From assembly GCF_900177425.1 (NCBI RefSeq), contig NZ_LT840184.1:4592690-4656689 (forward strand): DNA of 64,000 nucleotides. The letters are read 5' to 3'. This stretch comes from Paenibacillus uliginis N3/975 (GTDB lineage: Bacteria; Bacillota; Bacilli; Paenibacillales; Paenibacillaceae). A program made the position numbers and the translations under genes. Shown in pieces: positions 17,944-28,167 of the stretch. Position 1 is the stretch's first letter. Each line of letters opens with the position of its first letter. The notes under the pieces are model-generated. The model was not told the origin of the DNA, did no database searches, and worked only from the letters and a program-made list of their open reading frames with translations.

Positions 17944-18984
17944 ATGAACCGCACCATTGAACAGAAAGGTGAAACCTTCTTTCTAAACCTGCGTTTTATT
18001 CTTATCGTCACTGTGTTTGTCGGTAATGCCATTGAACCTTTAATTAGCCGGATGGACAGTCTTCACACATTGTACCTGTGGATTTTTTCATTTCATATGC
18101 CTTTGTTTGTTCTCGTTACCGGTTACTTTGCAAAAAGTTCACTGATGGGTAAGACCGGTCGAAAAGTGATACTCCAAATCGCTATACAATATGTTATTTT
18201 CCAAAGTTTATATTCTTTACTGGATGCTGTCTTCTTCCATGTAGATGATATACATCGCTCCTTCTTTGCGCCTTACCTCCTGCTGTGGTTTCTATTCAGC
18301 CATGCATGCTGGCGTTTATTGCTATTATCCATGGGCAAATTAACGGCAGGGCAGCAGCTTTTCTTCGCAGCAGTACTCGGCGTAATTGCCGGATACTTGC
18401 CGGTAGATGGTGTCTGGTTGAGTGTCAGCCGTACGTTTGTTTTCTTTCCATTCTTTTTAGTAGGGTATCATTTTTCATTCGAAACATTCGCTCTGCGCTT
18501 TAAACCATGGATTAAAGGTATCGCAGCCACGATCTCGCTCCTCCTGTTTATTGGGTTTAGCGTTTGGGGAAGCAATCTTCCAGCAGGATGGCTTTATGGG
18601 AGCATGACCTATGCAGAGCTTGGCCAAGACGTGTGGTATGCTGGCCTGTTCCGGATTGCGGTTTACGCTTTACAACTGACTGCTTCCGCCGCATTCCTCT
18701 CCTGGGTTCCTATGACAATGGGGCGCATTACCGATCTTGGCCGCCGCACGTTGTATGTGTTCTTGCTGCACGGTTTCATTATCCGGCTGATGGACTTTTC
18801 CGGTCTCCATGAATCCATCTCGCATTTTGGAGGAGCAATGCTGCTTATCGCTGCTGCCATACTGTGCACGGTCCTTCTTGCCCAGCCCGGCTTTAAACGC
18901 TTGTTCCATCCCGTCATTGAACCGTCAGTAGACGGAATTCTTCGTCTAGAAAATGTGGCAATACGACGTTTTTTTGTAAGATAA
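17944..18984 (+). CDS. membrane acyltransferase (acyltransferase 3 / fucose 4-O-acetylase-like)
   Basis: Polytopic protein of 346 aa with about ten hydrophobic segments, beginning FLNLRFILIVTVFVGNAIEPL and SFHMPLFVLVTGYFAKSS. The HMPLFVLVTGYF motif is typical of the COG3594 acetyltransferases, as in B. subtilis YkrP. It probably O-acetylates a cell-surface glycan or lipid-linked sugar; the substrate is not known. The ATG follows GGAGGG. A terminator lies at 19017-19060. Confidence 0.8.
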   Translation: MNRTIEQKGETFFLNLRFILIVTVFVGNAIEPLISRMDSLHTLYLWIFSFHMPLFVLVTGYFAKSSLMGKTGRKVILQIAIQYVIFQSLYSLLDAVFFHVDDIHRSFFAPYLLLWFLFSHACWRLLLLSMGKLTAGQQLFFAAVLGVIAGYLPVDGVWLSVSRTFVFFPFFLVGYHFSFETFALRFKPWIKGIAATISLLLFIGFSVWGSNLPAGWLYGSMTYAELGQDVWYAGLFRIAVYALQLTASAAFLSWVPMTMGRITDLGRRTLYVFLLHGFIIRLMDFSGLHESISHFGGAMLLIAAAILCTVLLAQPGFKRLFHPVIEPSVDGILRLENVAIRRFFVR

Positions 18985-19016
18985 CACCATAAGTTTTTCC
19001 AATATTCCATATCATT

Positions 19017-19060
19017 TAGGGGGTATCCTGCAGGTCGGTTGACCTAGGATGCCCCCTTTC
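19017..19060 (+). terminator. terminator after the acyltransferase gene
   Basis: Long hairpin: TAGGGGG-ATCCT / AGGAT-GCCCCCT with an inner AGGTC / GACCT stem, followed by TTTCTCT on the plus strand. Confidence 0.75.
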
Positions 19061-19471
19061 TCTGGTGTACGGTGCTACGTGCACGACCACTTCCAATAAC
19101 ATACACACCCCCCACGTTCTCCCGTCTACTACCGCCAACTTATAACACTTAGCAGAATAGGCCAACGAGATGTTTCTGGCTGACCTACGTTAAATCGATT
19201 CCGCAGCCAACAGATGAAAGACGTGCTTGAGTATCTCTTCACGGCCTTACTCCAAATGCTTACCGAACATGGTTACATCAAGTCGAACCAATACTTCCAG
19301 TAAGGCCTCCCCCTCTTCCTTTCTACTAAAATCGAGTAGAAAAACATGCCTTTTTGTGATAGACTCATTTAAACCGAAACGTTCATTACTGGTACCCGGC
19401 TGCTTTGCCGGTGAACCGCGATAAAGCACTAGTAAAATCTAATATAAATGATCTGGGGGGAAACCGACATC
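19061..19471. other. 411-bp gap and leader before ilvD
   Basis: No intact gene is seen. A strong hairpin (GGTACCCGGC, loop, GCCGGTGAACC) lies at about 19390-19418 in the presumed ilvD leader, without a T-run. Its 3' side resembles part of a T-box (GGTGAACCGCG) but no specifier stem or terminator accompanies it. A 60-codon minus-strand open frame at 19247-19429 has no ribosome site and is not called. Confidence 0.4.
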
Positions 19472-21157
19472 ATGACAGCAAAAAAAATGCGTTCAGACAT
19501 GATTAAAAAAGGTTTTGATCGGGCACCGCATCGCAGTCTGCTGCGTGCCGCCGGCGTGAAGGAAGAAGATTTTGGCAAACCGTTTATCGCCGTGTGCAAC
19601 TCTTATATCGATATTGTTCCAGGCCATGTGCATCTTCAGGAATTCGGTAAGATCGTTAAAGAAGCCATCCGTGAAGCTGGCGGCGTTCCGTTCGAGTTCA
19701 ATACAATCGGTGTTGACGATGGAATTGCCATGGGTCACATCGGCATGCGTTATTCACTGCCGAGCCGCGAAATTATTGCGGATTCCTTGGAAACCGTCGT
19801 TTCTGCCCACTGGTTTGACGGTATGGTATGTATCCCGAACTGTGACAAAATCACACCAGGTATGCTTATGGGCGCACTTCGTGTTAACATTCCAACCATC
19901 GTTGTCAGCGGCGGTCCAATGAAAGCCGGTGTTGACAGCAAAGGTCGCAAACTGTCTTTGACTTCCGTATTTGAAGGCGTTGGTGCCCATCAGGTCGGCA
20001 AAATTAACGATAGCGAGCTTCTTGAACTGGAACAATACGGTTGTCCGACATGCGGTTCATGCTCCGGTATGTTCACGGCTAACTCCATGAACTGTCTTTC
20101 CGAGGCGCTAGGCCTTGCTCTTCCGGGGAATGGTACAATTCTTGCCGTTGCTGACGAGCGCAGAGAATTCGTTAAACAATCAGCTCGCCAACTGATGGAG
20201 CTTATCAAGCTGGATCTCAAACCGCGTGATATTGTAACCCGTGAAGCCATTGACAATGCATTTGCACTGGATATGGCGATGGGTGGCTCGACCAATACCG
20301 TTCTTCATACTCTTGCCCTTGCCCACGAAGCAGGTATTGATTACCCGCTGGAGCGGATTAACGAAGTGGCAGACCGTGTACCTCATATTTCGAAGCTGGC
20401 CCCTGCATCCGATTATTTCATTGAGGATGTACACAGTGCTGGCGGCGTGAGTGCGGTTCTCCATGAACTGCTCAAAAAGCCTGGAGCCCTGTTTGGTGAC
20501 TGCATTACGGTATCAGGCAAAACACTTGCCGAGAATGTGGCAGGATGTGAAATCCAGGATACCAATGTTATTCATCCGATCGACCAGCCTTATTCCGAAC
20601 GCGGAGGCCTTGCTGTCTTGTACGGTAACCTTGCTCCGGAAGGCTCCATCATCAAAGTCGGTGCGGTTGACCCTTCTGTTGGCGGCTACCATAAAGGCCC
20701 TGCCATCTGCTTTAACTCTCAAGAGGAAGCTCTTGAAGGCATTGCAAACGGCAAAGTGAAGGAAGGCAACGTCGTTGTTATTCGCTACGAAGGTCCTAAA
20801 GGCGGACCGGGCATGCCAGAAATGCTTGCACCGACCTCTCAGATTGCAGGTATGGGTCTTGGAGCCAAAGTCGGTCTCATTACCGATGGACGCTTCTCTG
20901 GAGCTTCCCGCGGCATCAGTATCGGCCATATCTCTCCAGAGGCAGCTGAAGGTGGACCTATCGCTTTCGTTGAAGACGGCGACATCATTGTGCTGGATCT
21001 GAACAACCGTATCATTCAGCTTGAAGTCAGCGACGAAGAAATGGCTGAGCGACGCACCCACTGGAAAGAGTTTGAGCCTAAAGTGAAGACAGGCTATCTT
21101 GCCCGTTATTCCAAGCTCGTAACGAACGCAAGCTCCGGCGGCGTCCTGAAAATCTAA
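19472..21157 (+). CDS. ilvD: dihydroxy-acid dehydratase
   Basis: Iron-sulfur dehydratase in valine, leucine and isoleucine synthesis. 561 aa. Cluster cysteines appear in PNCDKITPG and CPTCGSCSGMFTANS; the IlvD/Edd signature and the C-terminal GRFSGASRGISIGH are present. The ATG at 19472 follows CTGGGGGGAAA; an in-frame ATG eight codons upstream (19448) precedes that site. It stands alone, flanked by a long leader and a bidirectional terminator. Confidence 0.96.
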   Translation: MTAKKMRSDMIKKGFDRAPHRSLLRAAGVKEEDFGKPFIAVCNSYIDIVPGHVHLQEFGKIVKEAIREAGGVPFEFNTIGVDDGIAMGHIGMRYSLPSREIIADSLETVVSAHWFDGMVCIPNCDKITPGMLMGALRVNIPTIVVSGGPMKAGVDSKGRKLSLTSVFEGVGAHQVGKINDSELLELEQYGCPTCGSCSGMFTANSMNCLSEALGLALPGNGTILAVADERREFVKQSARQLMELIKLDLKPRDIVTREAIDNAFALDMAMGGSTNTVLHTLALAHEAGIDYPLERINEVADRVPHISKLAPASDYFIEDVHSAGGVSAVLHELLKKPGALFGDCITVSGKTLAENVAGCEIQDTNVIHPIDQPYSERGGLAVLYGNLAPEGSIIKVGAVDPSVGGYHKGPAICFNSQEEALEGIANGKVKEGNVVVIRYEGPKGGPGMPEMLAPTSQIAGMGLGAKVGLITDGRFSGASRGISIGHISPEAAEGGPIAFVEDGDIIVLDLNNRIIQLEVSDEEMAERRTHWKEFEPKVKTGYLARYSKLVTNASSGGVLKI

Positions 21158-21178
21158 TAATTACGAGAACTAACATAT

Positions 21179-21214
21179 AAAACCCGCCTCTTGAAATTTC
21201 AAGGGCGGGTTTTA
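21179..21214. terminator. bidirectional terminator between ilvD and a deacetylase gene
   Basis: AAAACCCGCC(T)CTTGAAATTTCAAGGGCGGGTTTT: a strong hairpin with T-runs on both strands, serving two convergent genes. Confidence 0.88.
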
Positions 21215-21215
21215 G

Positions 21216-22601
21216 TTAGGATGATAGACCTTGTGATGCACTGCCTATGGGCAGATCACTTAATTCATGTTCCTCCGCGCTGTCCTGCTTGGGTGAGCGG
21301 TACGAACGGCTGCCTTTTTCTGCATAACGGTTAATTAACACATCCACCGGCATCATGAGCAACTTGGGTTCCATCTTTTTACTTCCTTCCTTCAGGCGGG
21401 ATTGCCCTCTAGGATGAATAATACTCAGCAAAATTTTAAGATATATGCGCGCTGAACTTGCAAACAGCCCCTGCGGCAGATCCTGGACATGAAAACCGAA
21501 CTGTTCCGGTCCGCGAGAAATCATTGTCACTCCGTATAAACCTTTGATATCCATATACTCCGGCCGTTCTAGCACCATGTTGGCCAGCGTAGGGAGATCC
21601 TTTTGCATCGCTCTGATCATTTGAATAGCAAGCTGCATTTCCGAACGGGACCGACTTCCGATATGAAACAACTTCTTGTTGTCAAAGTGAAGTTCTAGCA
21701 CCTGATCGCCTTTTTCTAGACGGGTGCCGTCATCCATCGTTACCGCCTTGCCTTGATAGGAAATAGGCCGGAAATGAAGCATGGGATCTTTCGGCGTTAC
21801 AGTCTCAAGCTGGAACAATACATGAAATACTTTTTCCCACAATAGCCATAGCGAAACCACCATACGCTTCATGATCGAGAGTTTAGCTTTTTGCAATTTT
21901 TTCTCGCTATTAATCATCGTGTCTATCCGTATACTTTTCAGATTTCTACGTTGTGCTTCTTCCAGCACCTGCTCTAATGCAATCAGCATATTCATAGGAG
22001 CATCTGGATTCGCTCCCACTGTAGTTCCGCAATCATGTAGGAGCATGACTTCCCCAGGCTTCAGCTTCCGGAGAATACGTTTTACCAGTTTATTAGAGCC
22101 GGTCTTGCTGCGCCAATCTCCAAACATAGCCGACCATAATACGATCCGATAGCCGCTGTTTTTGGCAAAGTCAAACAAATTCACAATACCCCACGGCGGT
22201 CGATAAAAGGTTGGACGCTCACCCGTTACACTGTAAATGATGTCATCGGTCCGTTTAAGCTGCATTCGTACTGTTTTGGGCCGCATTAGCCAATTGCTCT
22301 TATGAATATAGTTGTGAATTCCAATCAGATGGCCTTCTTCATGAATTTGTTTTACCACATCCGGATGACTCTCCGCATGGGAGCCAACCAGAAAAAAGGT
22401 CGCCTTCATATCATAACGCTTCAAAAGATCGAGCAACTGAGGCGTATATACGGGATCCGGCCCATCATCAAACGTCAGAGCGAAATCCTGCTTCCCCGTA
22501 CCCCTGCGAAATACTCGAAAACCAAAAATCCGGGTAATAAGCCCGGGAATAAAGGCATAAAAAGATGAAAGATAAAACAACCAAAGCAGTAATGTCTGCA
22601 T
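21216..22601 (-). CDS. polysaccharide deacetylase family protein with extra C-terminal domain
   Basis: Carbohydrate esterase 4 enzyme. A single N-terminal hydrophobic segment (1-25) is followed by the NodB domain (about 38-235) with ALTFDDGPDP, the zinc ligands in HEEGHLIGIHNYIHKS, and RPPWGIVN. Residues about 245-461 form a second domain (VTMDDGTRLEKGDQVLELHF, IGSRSRSEMQL) that resembles B. subtilis YkoP, so this looks like a fusion of the two. 461 aa. It probably acts at the cell surface; its substrate is unknown. Confidence 0.82.
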   Translation of the reverse strand: MQTLLLWLFYLSSFYAFIPGLITRIFGFRVFRRGTGKQDFALTFDDGPDPVYTPQLLDLLKRYDMKATFFLVGSHAESHPDVVKQIHEEGHLIGIHNYIHKSNWLMRPKTVRMQLKRTDDIIYSVTGERPTFYRPPWGIVNLFDFAKNSGYRIVLWSAMFGDWRSKTGSNKLVKRILRKLKPGEVMLLHDCGTTVGANPDAPMNMLIALEQVLEEAQRRNLKSIRIDTMINSEKKLQKAKLSIMKRMVVSLWLLWEKVFHVLFQLETVTPKDPMLHFRPISYQGKAVTMDDGTRLEKGDQVLELHFDNKKLFHIGSRSRSEMQLAIQMIRAMQKDLPTLANMVLERPEYMDIKGLYGVTMISRGPEQFGFHVQDLPQGLFASSARIYLKILLSIIHPRGQSRLKEGSKKMEPKLLMMPVDVLINRYAEKGSRSYRSPKQDSAEEHELSDLPIGSASQGLSS

Positions 22602-22745
22602 GCCAACTCCCCGCTTCTCTTTTCTTTTTACTTTGGCAATACACTATTTATTATTTTATCATAGCCGATAAAGAAATAGGCGTTTTTTTCACAAATCGTG
22701 TACAATAGAAACATTATTAAAGTATAAAGGAGCCGATAATTTACT

Positions 22746-23912
22746 ATGCTTCCCCTCTACAAAAAATATTGGAGGACCTTCTTCGATATAGCAATGATCG
22801 TGCTGACGGTGTACCTGATTATGTACGTGTTCAGCAAGCTATACCAGATTGCCGCTCCTGTCTTTTTATCCTTCCTGGTATTTTTGCTCATCGAGCCGAT
22901 AGCCCGGTTCCTGCATCGTCGTGGTTTGCCCAAGACATTTGCAGCAGCGATTTCCGTACTTCTGTTTCTCCTTATTATATTCGGCGTTCTGTTTGGTGCA
23001 GGAGCAATTATCGTTTCGCAAGTGATGAATTTGCAGGAAAATCTCCCGCTTCATACCCGCACCCTTCAAGAGCACTTCTCATCTATAATGAATTATTTAC
23101 AAAACAAGTTGGACGCACTTCCACCAGACATGGTGGCGCGAATGAATGGATACTTCAAAGATATTACCAACTTTGCTCAAAGTGCAGCAGAATCATTTTT
23201 CCGTTATAGTGTCGGATTTATGGGTTCTTTCACTACCTTTATTGCCAACTTCGGTGTTGCGATTATCCTCGCCTTTTTCCTTAGTTCCGAAATTGGCAGT
23301 TGGCGTAAGTTTGCAAAAGAAAAGACACCAAAGACTATTAAAACAGCTTTTCACTTTTTGAAGGATAATGTATTTTCAGCCATTGGAGCTTATTTGAAGG
23401 CACAATTAAAGCTGATTTCGATCACATTTGTTCTCGTATACATAGGCTTGCTTATCCTTGGTACCGGCAACGCATTTTCACTGGCGCTCATGAGTGCAAT
23501 TTTTGATATACTTCCACTGTTAGGCGTGCCGGTTATCTTCATACCGTGGATTATTTATCTCTTTATTGTCGGTAAGGTAGGCCTTGCCATTAGTTTGACT
23601 ATCCTCTTGGCTATTGTGATGGTAACCCGTCAGCTGCTTGAACCAAAAATAACAGGTCAATCCCTCGGTGTATCTTCAGCGTTTCTAATGCTGTCGTTCA
23701 TGATTATTTCGATCTCTATTTTCGGAATGGCGGGTCTGATTCTTTCACCAATCCTGATGATTCTGCTCAAAGAGCTGCTGCAGCAAGGTTATCTTCAACA
23801 ATGGATTAGACTACCAAAAGAAGAATTCGATGTGTCACCGTTTGAGATGAAAAATCCGCAAACTGCTCATTCTTCAGAAGTCTCAAAAGAAGACAATAAA
23901 TCCATGACCTGA
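22746..23912 (+). CDS. AI-2E family membrane permease
   Basis: Member of the AI-2E transporter family (UPF0118). 388 aa with about eight membrane segments in the family pattern: two helices, a soluble loop (about 95-150), two helices, then a C-terminal cluster including FDILPLLGVPVIFIPW and GPxx-like GLILSPILMILLKE. It resembles the YtvI/YrrI group; the transported substrate is unknown. Its last 46 bp overlap the 3' end of the convergent PBP gene. Confidence 0.82.
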   Translation: MLPLYKKYWRTFFDIAMIVLTVYLIMYVFSKLYQIAAPVFLSFLVFLLIEPIARFLHRRGLPKTFAAAISVLLFLLIIFGVLFGAGAIIVSQVMNLQENLPLHTRTLQEHFSSIMNYLQNKLDALPPDMVARMNGYFKDITNFAQSAAESFFRYSVGFMGSFTTFIANFGVAIILAFFLSSEIGSWRKFAKEKTPKTIKTAFHFLKDNVFSAIGAYLKAQLKLISITFVLVYIGLLILGTGNAFSLALMSAIFDILPLLGVPVIFIPWIIYLFIVGKVGLAISLTILLAIVMVTRQLLEPKITGQSLGVSSAFLMLSFMIISISIFGMAGLILSPILMILLKELLQQGYLQQWIRLPKEEFDVSPFEMKNPQTAHSSEVSKEDNKSMT

Positions 23913-25654
23913 CCAAACAGCTTTGTCGCTTGATGCTTGCTGTGCGGACTCACATTCTCCACCAGCACTGCTACCGCATAACGCGGATGTTTTATAGGGC
24001 CGTATCCCACGAACCATTGGTTGTTCCGGGGACGGCCTTTTACTATGGTCTCAGCCGTACCAGACTTACCCCCTAGCTGCCAACTCGAATGTTTAAGCGA
24101 GCGTCCCGTTCCATTTCGAACTACGTCTTCCATCCAAGTCAGAAGTGTTCGGGCGGTTTCCCGGGAAATTGTTCCTTCAACCGAAGACCGCTTCATAGGC
24201 TCCAAGGTTTGAAGATGCTGACCGTTCGCGTATGATATATGATGGACAATCCGAGGCGAAATCACGTCCCCATCGTTCAGCAGCGTTACGACCAAATTAG
24301 CAGCCTGCAGTGGTGTAACCAATGTATCCCTTTGCCCAATCGCTGTCTGTACACGAGCACCAGAATCCAAAGGATCTGTAGAGGCTGCAAAAACAGTCCC
24401 ACTCTCCTCGTGGTCTAGCGGCTTCAGTAGAGGAATGCCCAGTACACTCCTCTGTGCCTGCCAGCCTACAGTCCGGCCAAGTCCAAGCTGTAATGCCGTA
24501 TCCTGTATTTGTCCAGAGGTCAGGCGTTCAGCCAATTCGGCAAATACCACATTACAGGATTCCGCAAACCCCTGACGAAGGTTGAGGGTTCCGTGGCCTC
24601 CCTCTTTCCAGCAGGATAAGCCGTATTTTCCAAATTCACCATTACAGTGAAACGTTTCTTTACTCGAGGTTAAACCGGAATCCAGTGCAGCTGCAGCGGT
24701 AACAATTTTGAAGATCGACCCGGGCACCGCTCCCTTTAACGCTTTGTTCTCCCACTCTCCCTGCTCAGGATGTATCTGTTCCGGATTATAAAAGGGCCTA
24801 GAGACCATCGCCAGAACATCGCTATTCCGGACATCCAGTACGACTACAGCTCCTTCCTTCATACCTGCCTGTTCTGTCAGCTGCTCAATGCCCTTCTGAA
24901 GCTTGGCATCAACCGTTGTCGTAATCCGTAGCGGATAATAGGGGTTATCTCCCGCTTTCACCATCGGCTTCATCTCTTGTATGACTTGATTTCGACCATC
25001 TACGGGGAAATAAACGACTGTAGGTCCTGTTCCCTGTAGAAGAGCATCCAGCGTCCTTTCCAGCCCGCTTGTTCCCTTTACCCCTTCATAATCACGGAAG
25101 AATAAGTTCTCTTTACGCTGACCTGAAATAAAGCCTAACCACTGCATCCCCGTCTCCCTGTCTCCATACCTTTGTTCATACGGAAGTACCCGAATAGCAG
25201 ATAATTTCAATTCCTTAATGGCTTCAATCTGAGATGAATTCAGTGCAAGAGGAATGTAAGTCCCTTGAGCATGCCATAGTATTGGCTCTTTCAAGGCGAA
25301 CCATACTTCTCTTAAATGTTTATCTTCCGTATTCAGTATATGAGCCAACTTCAACAATGAATCATCGGATATATCATCATTTTCATTCTCGATAGGAAAA
25401 AGGACGGCAGACCAGATCAACTTACCGGTCAACGGAAGACCGTTCCGATCGGTAAAATGTCCCCGCCCGGTATCCAGCACAATGCCCCGCTCACGCTGAA
25501 GCATTGATGTTTCAAGCAGAGTATGCCGACTGCCAGGAGGCTTATGATTTTTCATGACGAATTGTACCCATGCCAGCCGACAAACCAGTAGAACCATCAG
25601 CACTGCTAGTGTCAACCATCCATAAAATATACGTTTTTGCCGGTTAACCCGCAT
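23867..25654 (-). CDS. class B penicillin-binding protein (PbpI/SpoVD-like transpeptidase)
   Basis: Cell-wall D,D-transpeptidase anchored by one N-terminal membrane helix (about 9-30). The dimerisation region covers about 45-230. In the transpeptidase domain S313xxK316 (PGSIFK), SCN (366-368) and K530SGT (GKSGTAET) are all present. 595 aa. The ATG at 25654 follows CAGGAGGG; an in-frame extension of 15 codons lacks a ribosome site. It resembles B. subtilis PbpI (YrrR), which also lies in the yrr region. The 3' end overlaps a convergent gene by 46 bp. Confidence 0.9.
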   Translation of the reverse strand: MRVNRQKRIFYGWLTLAVLMVLLVCRLAWVQFVMKNHKPPGSRHTLLETSMLQRERGIVLDTGRGHFTDRNGLPLTGKLIWSAVLFPIENENDDISDDSLLKLAHILNTEDKHLREVWFALKEPILWHAQGTYIPLALNSSQIEAIKELKLSAIRVLPYEQRYGDRETGMQWLGFISGQRKENLFFRDYEGVKGTSGLERTLDALLQGTGPTVVYFPVDGRNQVIQEMKPMVKAGDNPYYPLRITTTVDAKLQKGIEQLTEQAGMKEGAVVVLDVRNSDVLAMVSRPFYNPEQIHPEQGEWENKALKGAVPGSIFKIVTAAAALDSGLTSSKETFHCNGEFGKYGLSCWKEGGHGTLNLRQGFAESCNVVFAELAERLTSGQIQDTALQLGLGRTVGWQAQRSVLGIPLLKPLDHEESGTVFAASTDPLDSGARVQTAIGQRDTLVTPLQAANLVVTLLNDGDVISPRIVHHISYANGQHLQTLEPMKRSSVEGTISRETARTLLTWMEDVVRNGTGRSLKHSSWQLGGKSGTAETIVKGRPRNNQWFVGYGPIKHPRYAVAVLVENVSPHSKHQATKLFGQVMDLLSSFETSEE

Positions 25655-25733
25655 GTTTGTCCCTCCTGATGATCCTTTTATATCATCATTCCCCCTCAAT
25701 CATTATCACAATCGTTTGCAGCGGCACCTAAAC

Positions 25734-25772
25734 AAAAAAACTTGGATCTCCCGCAAAGAGATCCAAGTTTTT
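25734..25772. terminator. terminator after the chemotaxis receptor gene
   Basis: Perfect hairpin AACTTGGATCTC / GAGATCCAAGTT with T-runs on both strands, 8 bp beyond the receptor stop codon. Confidence 0.85.
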
Positions 25773-25779
25773 GTCATAT

Positions 25780-27951
25780 TTACAGTGTAAATCGGGAGAG
25801 TGTAGCTTTCAACTCGCTTGATACATTCTCCAGTTTGCCAGACAGATTTACGAGCTGGTTACTCACACTCTGCTGCTCATTGCTCAAGGATGCAACCTCT
25901 TCAGAAGTTGCTGATGATTCTTCAGCAACAGCGCTTACGTTGCCCATCGCTTCAGAGAGTACGATTTGTGACTGATTGAGGCCTTCAATGGAATCCGTAA
26001 CAGAATCGAGTCGTTCGATGAACTCACCCATCTGCTGCTGGACGGAGACGAATATATCATTCGTTTCTTTAACCGAATCCATTTGAGCTTTAAACAGCGG
26101 ATTCGCATCCAGAAGAACTTGTACCGTTTCATTCATTTCTGTCATGATACGATCTGTGATCTGGCTGACCATATCAATCGATTGCCTGGATTGATCCGCA
26201 AGCTGCCGGATTTCATCCGCTACAACCATGAATCCACGGCCAGCAGCACCTGCACGTGCAGCTTCAATCGTAGCATTCAGTGATAAAATATTCGTCTGTT
26301 TTGTAATGTTCTGCAGTACATCCAGAACTTTTACAACTGAAGAAGTTGTTTCCTTCAATCCATCAACCTTGCGCATCATGTTACGGGTCATATCTTCTGT
26401 CTGGTGTGTTTTCTCCAGCAAATGATTCAGATGTTTCGTACCATGTTCACTTGATCTCTCAACATGACGGGCGGATTTGCCCATCTCGTCATTCGCCGTG
26501 ACAACGATCTCCATCTGTCTTGAGATGTTGCCTGTAAGGTCGCTTCCGCGCTCAGCCTCTACAGCTAAACTGCTTGCTCCATTAGCAATCTCCTCAGTAG
26601 CCACTGCAATTTCCTTGGCTGACAGGGCGGTCTTCTTGGAAGCATCAGTCAGTTCTACTGCTGTATTTAGCACGTCCTGAGCTGTATTGTTGGTCTGCTG
26701 AACTAGTTGTGTAATTTGCTCCATCATATCATTAAAGCTGGCAGAAAGCTGACCGATCTCATCATTCGAACGATGATTCGTACGAACGTTTAGATTACCC
26801 TTGGCGCCTTCTTTCATAAGCAGGTTAAGCTTACCGAGTGGACGCGCAATCATACGAACCATCCATATCCCAATCAATATGGCTATAAGAGCATCGGCTA
26901 GCGCCGCCCACATCGTAATGGTCAGAATACCTTCTGCATCTTTCGTAAGTTCTTCGGTCTGAATCGTACCGACGAGTCTCCAATCATTGACTTCCAGTGT
27001 ATTGTATACAGCCAATACGTCGTTAGCATTAACATCATGAGCACTAAGACTTCCGGTCTTCTTGTCCGCAGGCTCATTCTTCATAAATGTCATAAGGGAC
27101 TCCGTGCCGCTCAATTTTTCATCGTTAGCCGATATGATCTTGCCATCTCTTGAAACGAGCTGCAGCTGTCCTTCTGTACCGAGATTAATGTTTTGCAGAT
27201 GCTCGTTGATAACCGATTCCGCAAGCTCAATTATAAAAATATACGAGTCATTCAGGTTGTTCATTGAACCTAAAGAACGGGCAATACTGAAATATGGAGT
27301 CCCCTCGTCTGTTCTGGTTGGCAACCAAAGAGTCTTTGTACCTTTTTCAAGTTCTGCGACCCATGGCTCTTTAAGCATACCGTTTACATCATTCCTCGTA
27401 CCTCCTGCAGCGATGACGGAGTTCTTCTTAGGCGGAATAATGTAAATCGCCTTAATATATCCATCGGAAGTAATCTGGTTGGTTAATTTGTCACGGATAT
27501 CTTTTTGGGTAGAGAACATGTCGTAGTCACTTAATTTATTTGAATTATAGGACGTCAAAAGCTTTTGCAGCTCTTTATCATAAAAAATTTGTCTTCCCAG
27601 ATTCTCATACTTCTCCAGAATAATGTCTATTTTTTCTGAAGTCTGAATAATCGTCTGCTGGTTGGAATTAGCCGCATTTTTCTCAATCGTATCCTTAGCT
27701 TTCATGTACGACAGTAAGCCGAGGACTACAACAAACATAACAATTGCGATAAAGAAAATCAAAAATAAACGTATGCCGACCGAGTTAGCAGGATTAACCC
27801 GCATCTGCTTGGCAGTCTGAACCAATCTAGCCAACTTGGATCTTCCTGAACGATCCCCCTTCGATCCGGAAGTAACAGTCTTATTGTTCTTCTGATCTTT
27901 CACCTTCTTCTCTTTTTTTGGCTTTCTATCTTGCTGTTCAACCTCTCCCAT
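25780..27951 (-). CDS. methyl-accepting chemotaxis protein
   Basis: Transmembrane chemoreceptor. A basic cytoplasmic N terminus is followed by a first membrane helix (about 60-83), a dCache-like extracellular sensor (about 85-330), a second helix (about 345-370), a HAMP domain and the cytoplasmic signalling coiled coil with the hairpin tip LSLNATIEAARAGAAGRGF. About 723 aa. The start at 27951 is chosen because TAGGTG lies 8 nt upstream and the earlier 45 codons lack receptor features. The ligand is not predictable. The gene is monocistronic. Confidence 0.92.
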   Translation of the reverse strand: MGEVEQQDRKPKKEKKVKDQKNNKTVTSGSKGDRSGRSKLARLVQTAKQMRVNPANSVGIRLFLIFFIAIVMFVVVLGLLSYMKAKDTIEKNAANSNQQTIIQTSEKIDIILEKYENLGRQIFYDKELQKLLTSYNSNKLSDYDMFSTQKDIRDKLTNQITSDGYIKAIYIIPPKKNSVIAAGGTRNDVNGMLKEPWVAELEKGTKTLWLPTRTDEGTPYFSIARSLGSMNNLNDSYIFIIELAESVINEHLQNINLGTEGQLQLVSRDGKIISANDEKLSGTESLMTFMKNEPADKKTGSLSAHDVNANDVLAVYNTLEVNDWRLVGTIQTEELTKDAEGILTITMWAALADALIAILIGIWMVRMIARPLGKLNLLMKEGAKGNLNVRTNHRSNDEIGQLSASFNDMMEQITQLVQQTNNTAQDVLNTAVELTDASKKTALSAKEIAVATEEIANGASSLAVEAERGSDLTGNISRQMEIVVTANDEMGKSARHVERSSEHGTKHLNHLLEKTHQTEDMTRNMMRKVDGLKETTSSVVKVLDVLQNITKQTNILSLNATIEAARAGAAGRGFMVVADEIRQLADQSRQSIDMVSQITDRIMTEMNETVQVLLDANPLFKAQMDSVKETNDIFVSVQQQMGEFIERLDSVTDSIEGLNQSQIVLSEAMGNVSAVAEESSATSEEVASLSNEQQSVSNQLVNLSGKLENVSSELKATLSRFTL

Positions 27952-28083
27952 TTGCTGTTCACCTACCACTATCAATTTTAGAATATGAGGCAAAAACAAT
28001 ACACTACTTCTTATTTCGACAGTTGGGTAGCATTTCCTTTGGCTTTTCACACAAAAATAATTCAAACGTCCTAGTTTTTTTGT

Positions 28084-28124
28084 CATAAAAAAAAGAATCC
28101 GACACCTGACGAGGTACCGGATTC
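28084..28124 (-). terminator. terminator after trhP2
   Basis: GAATCCGG...CCGGATTC-type hairpin (28095-28124) followed by eight T on the minus strand. Confidence 0.85.
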
Positions 28125-28167
28125 CTGTTATTGTAAGATATTTGTACCTATTTCACAAATTGACTCA

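Noticed and set aside
19390..19425. T-box-like GGTGAACCGCG in the ilvD leader
   Set aside because: One base is missing against the T-box consensus, and no specifier stem or downstream terminator is found. Treated as an unexplained hairpin.
19247..19429. 60-codon minus-strand frame with protein-like composition
   Set aside because: GTG start without a ribosome site, and it covers the ilvD leader hairpin. It could be a fragment of an old gene, but this cannot be supported.
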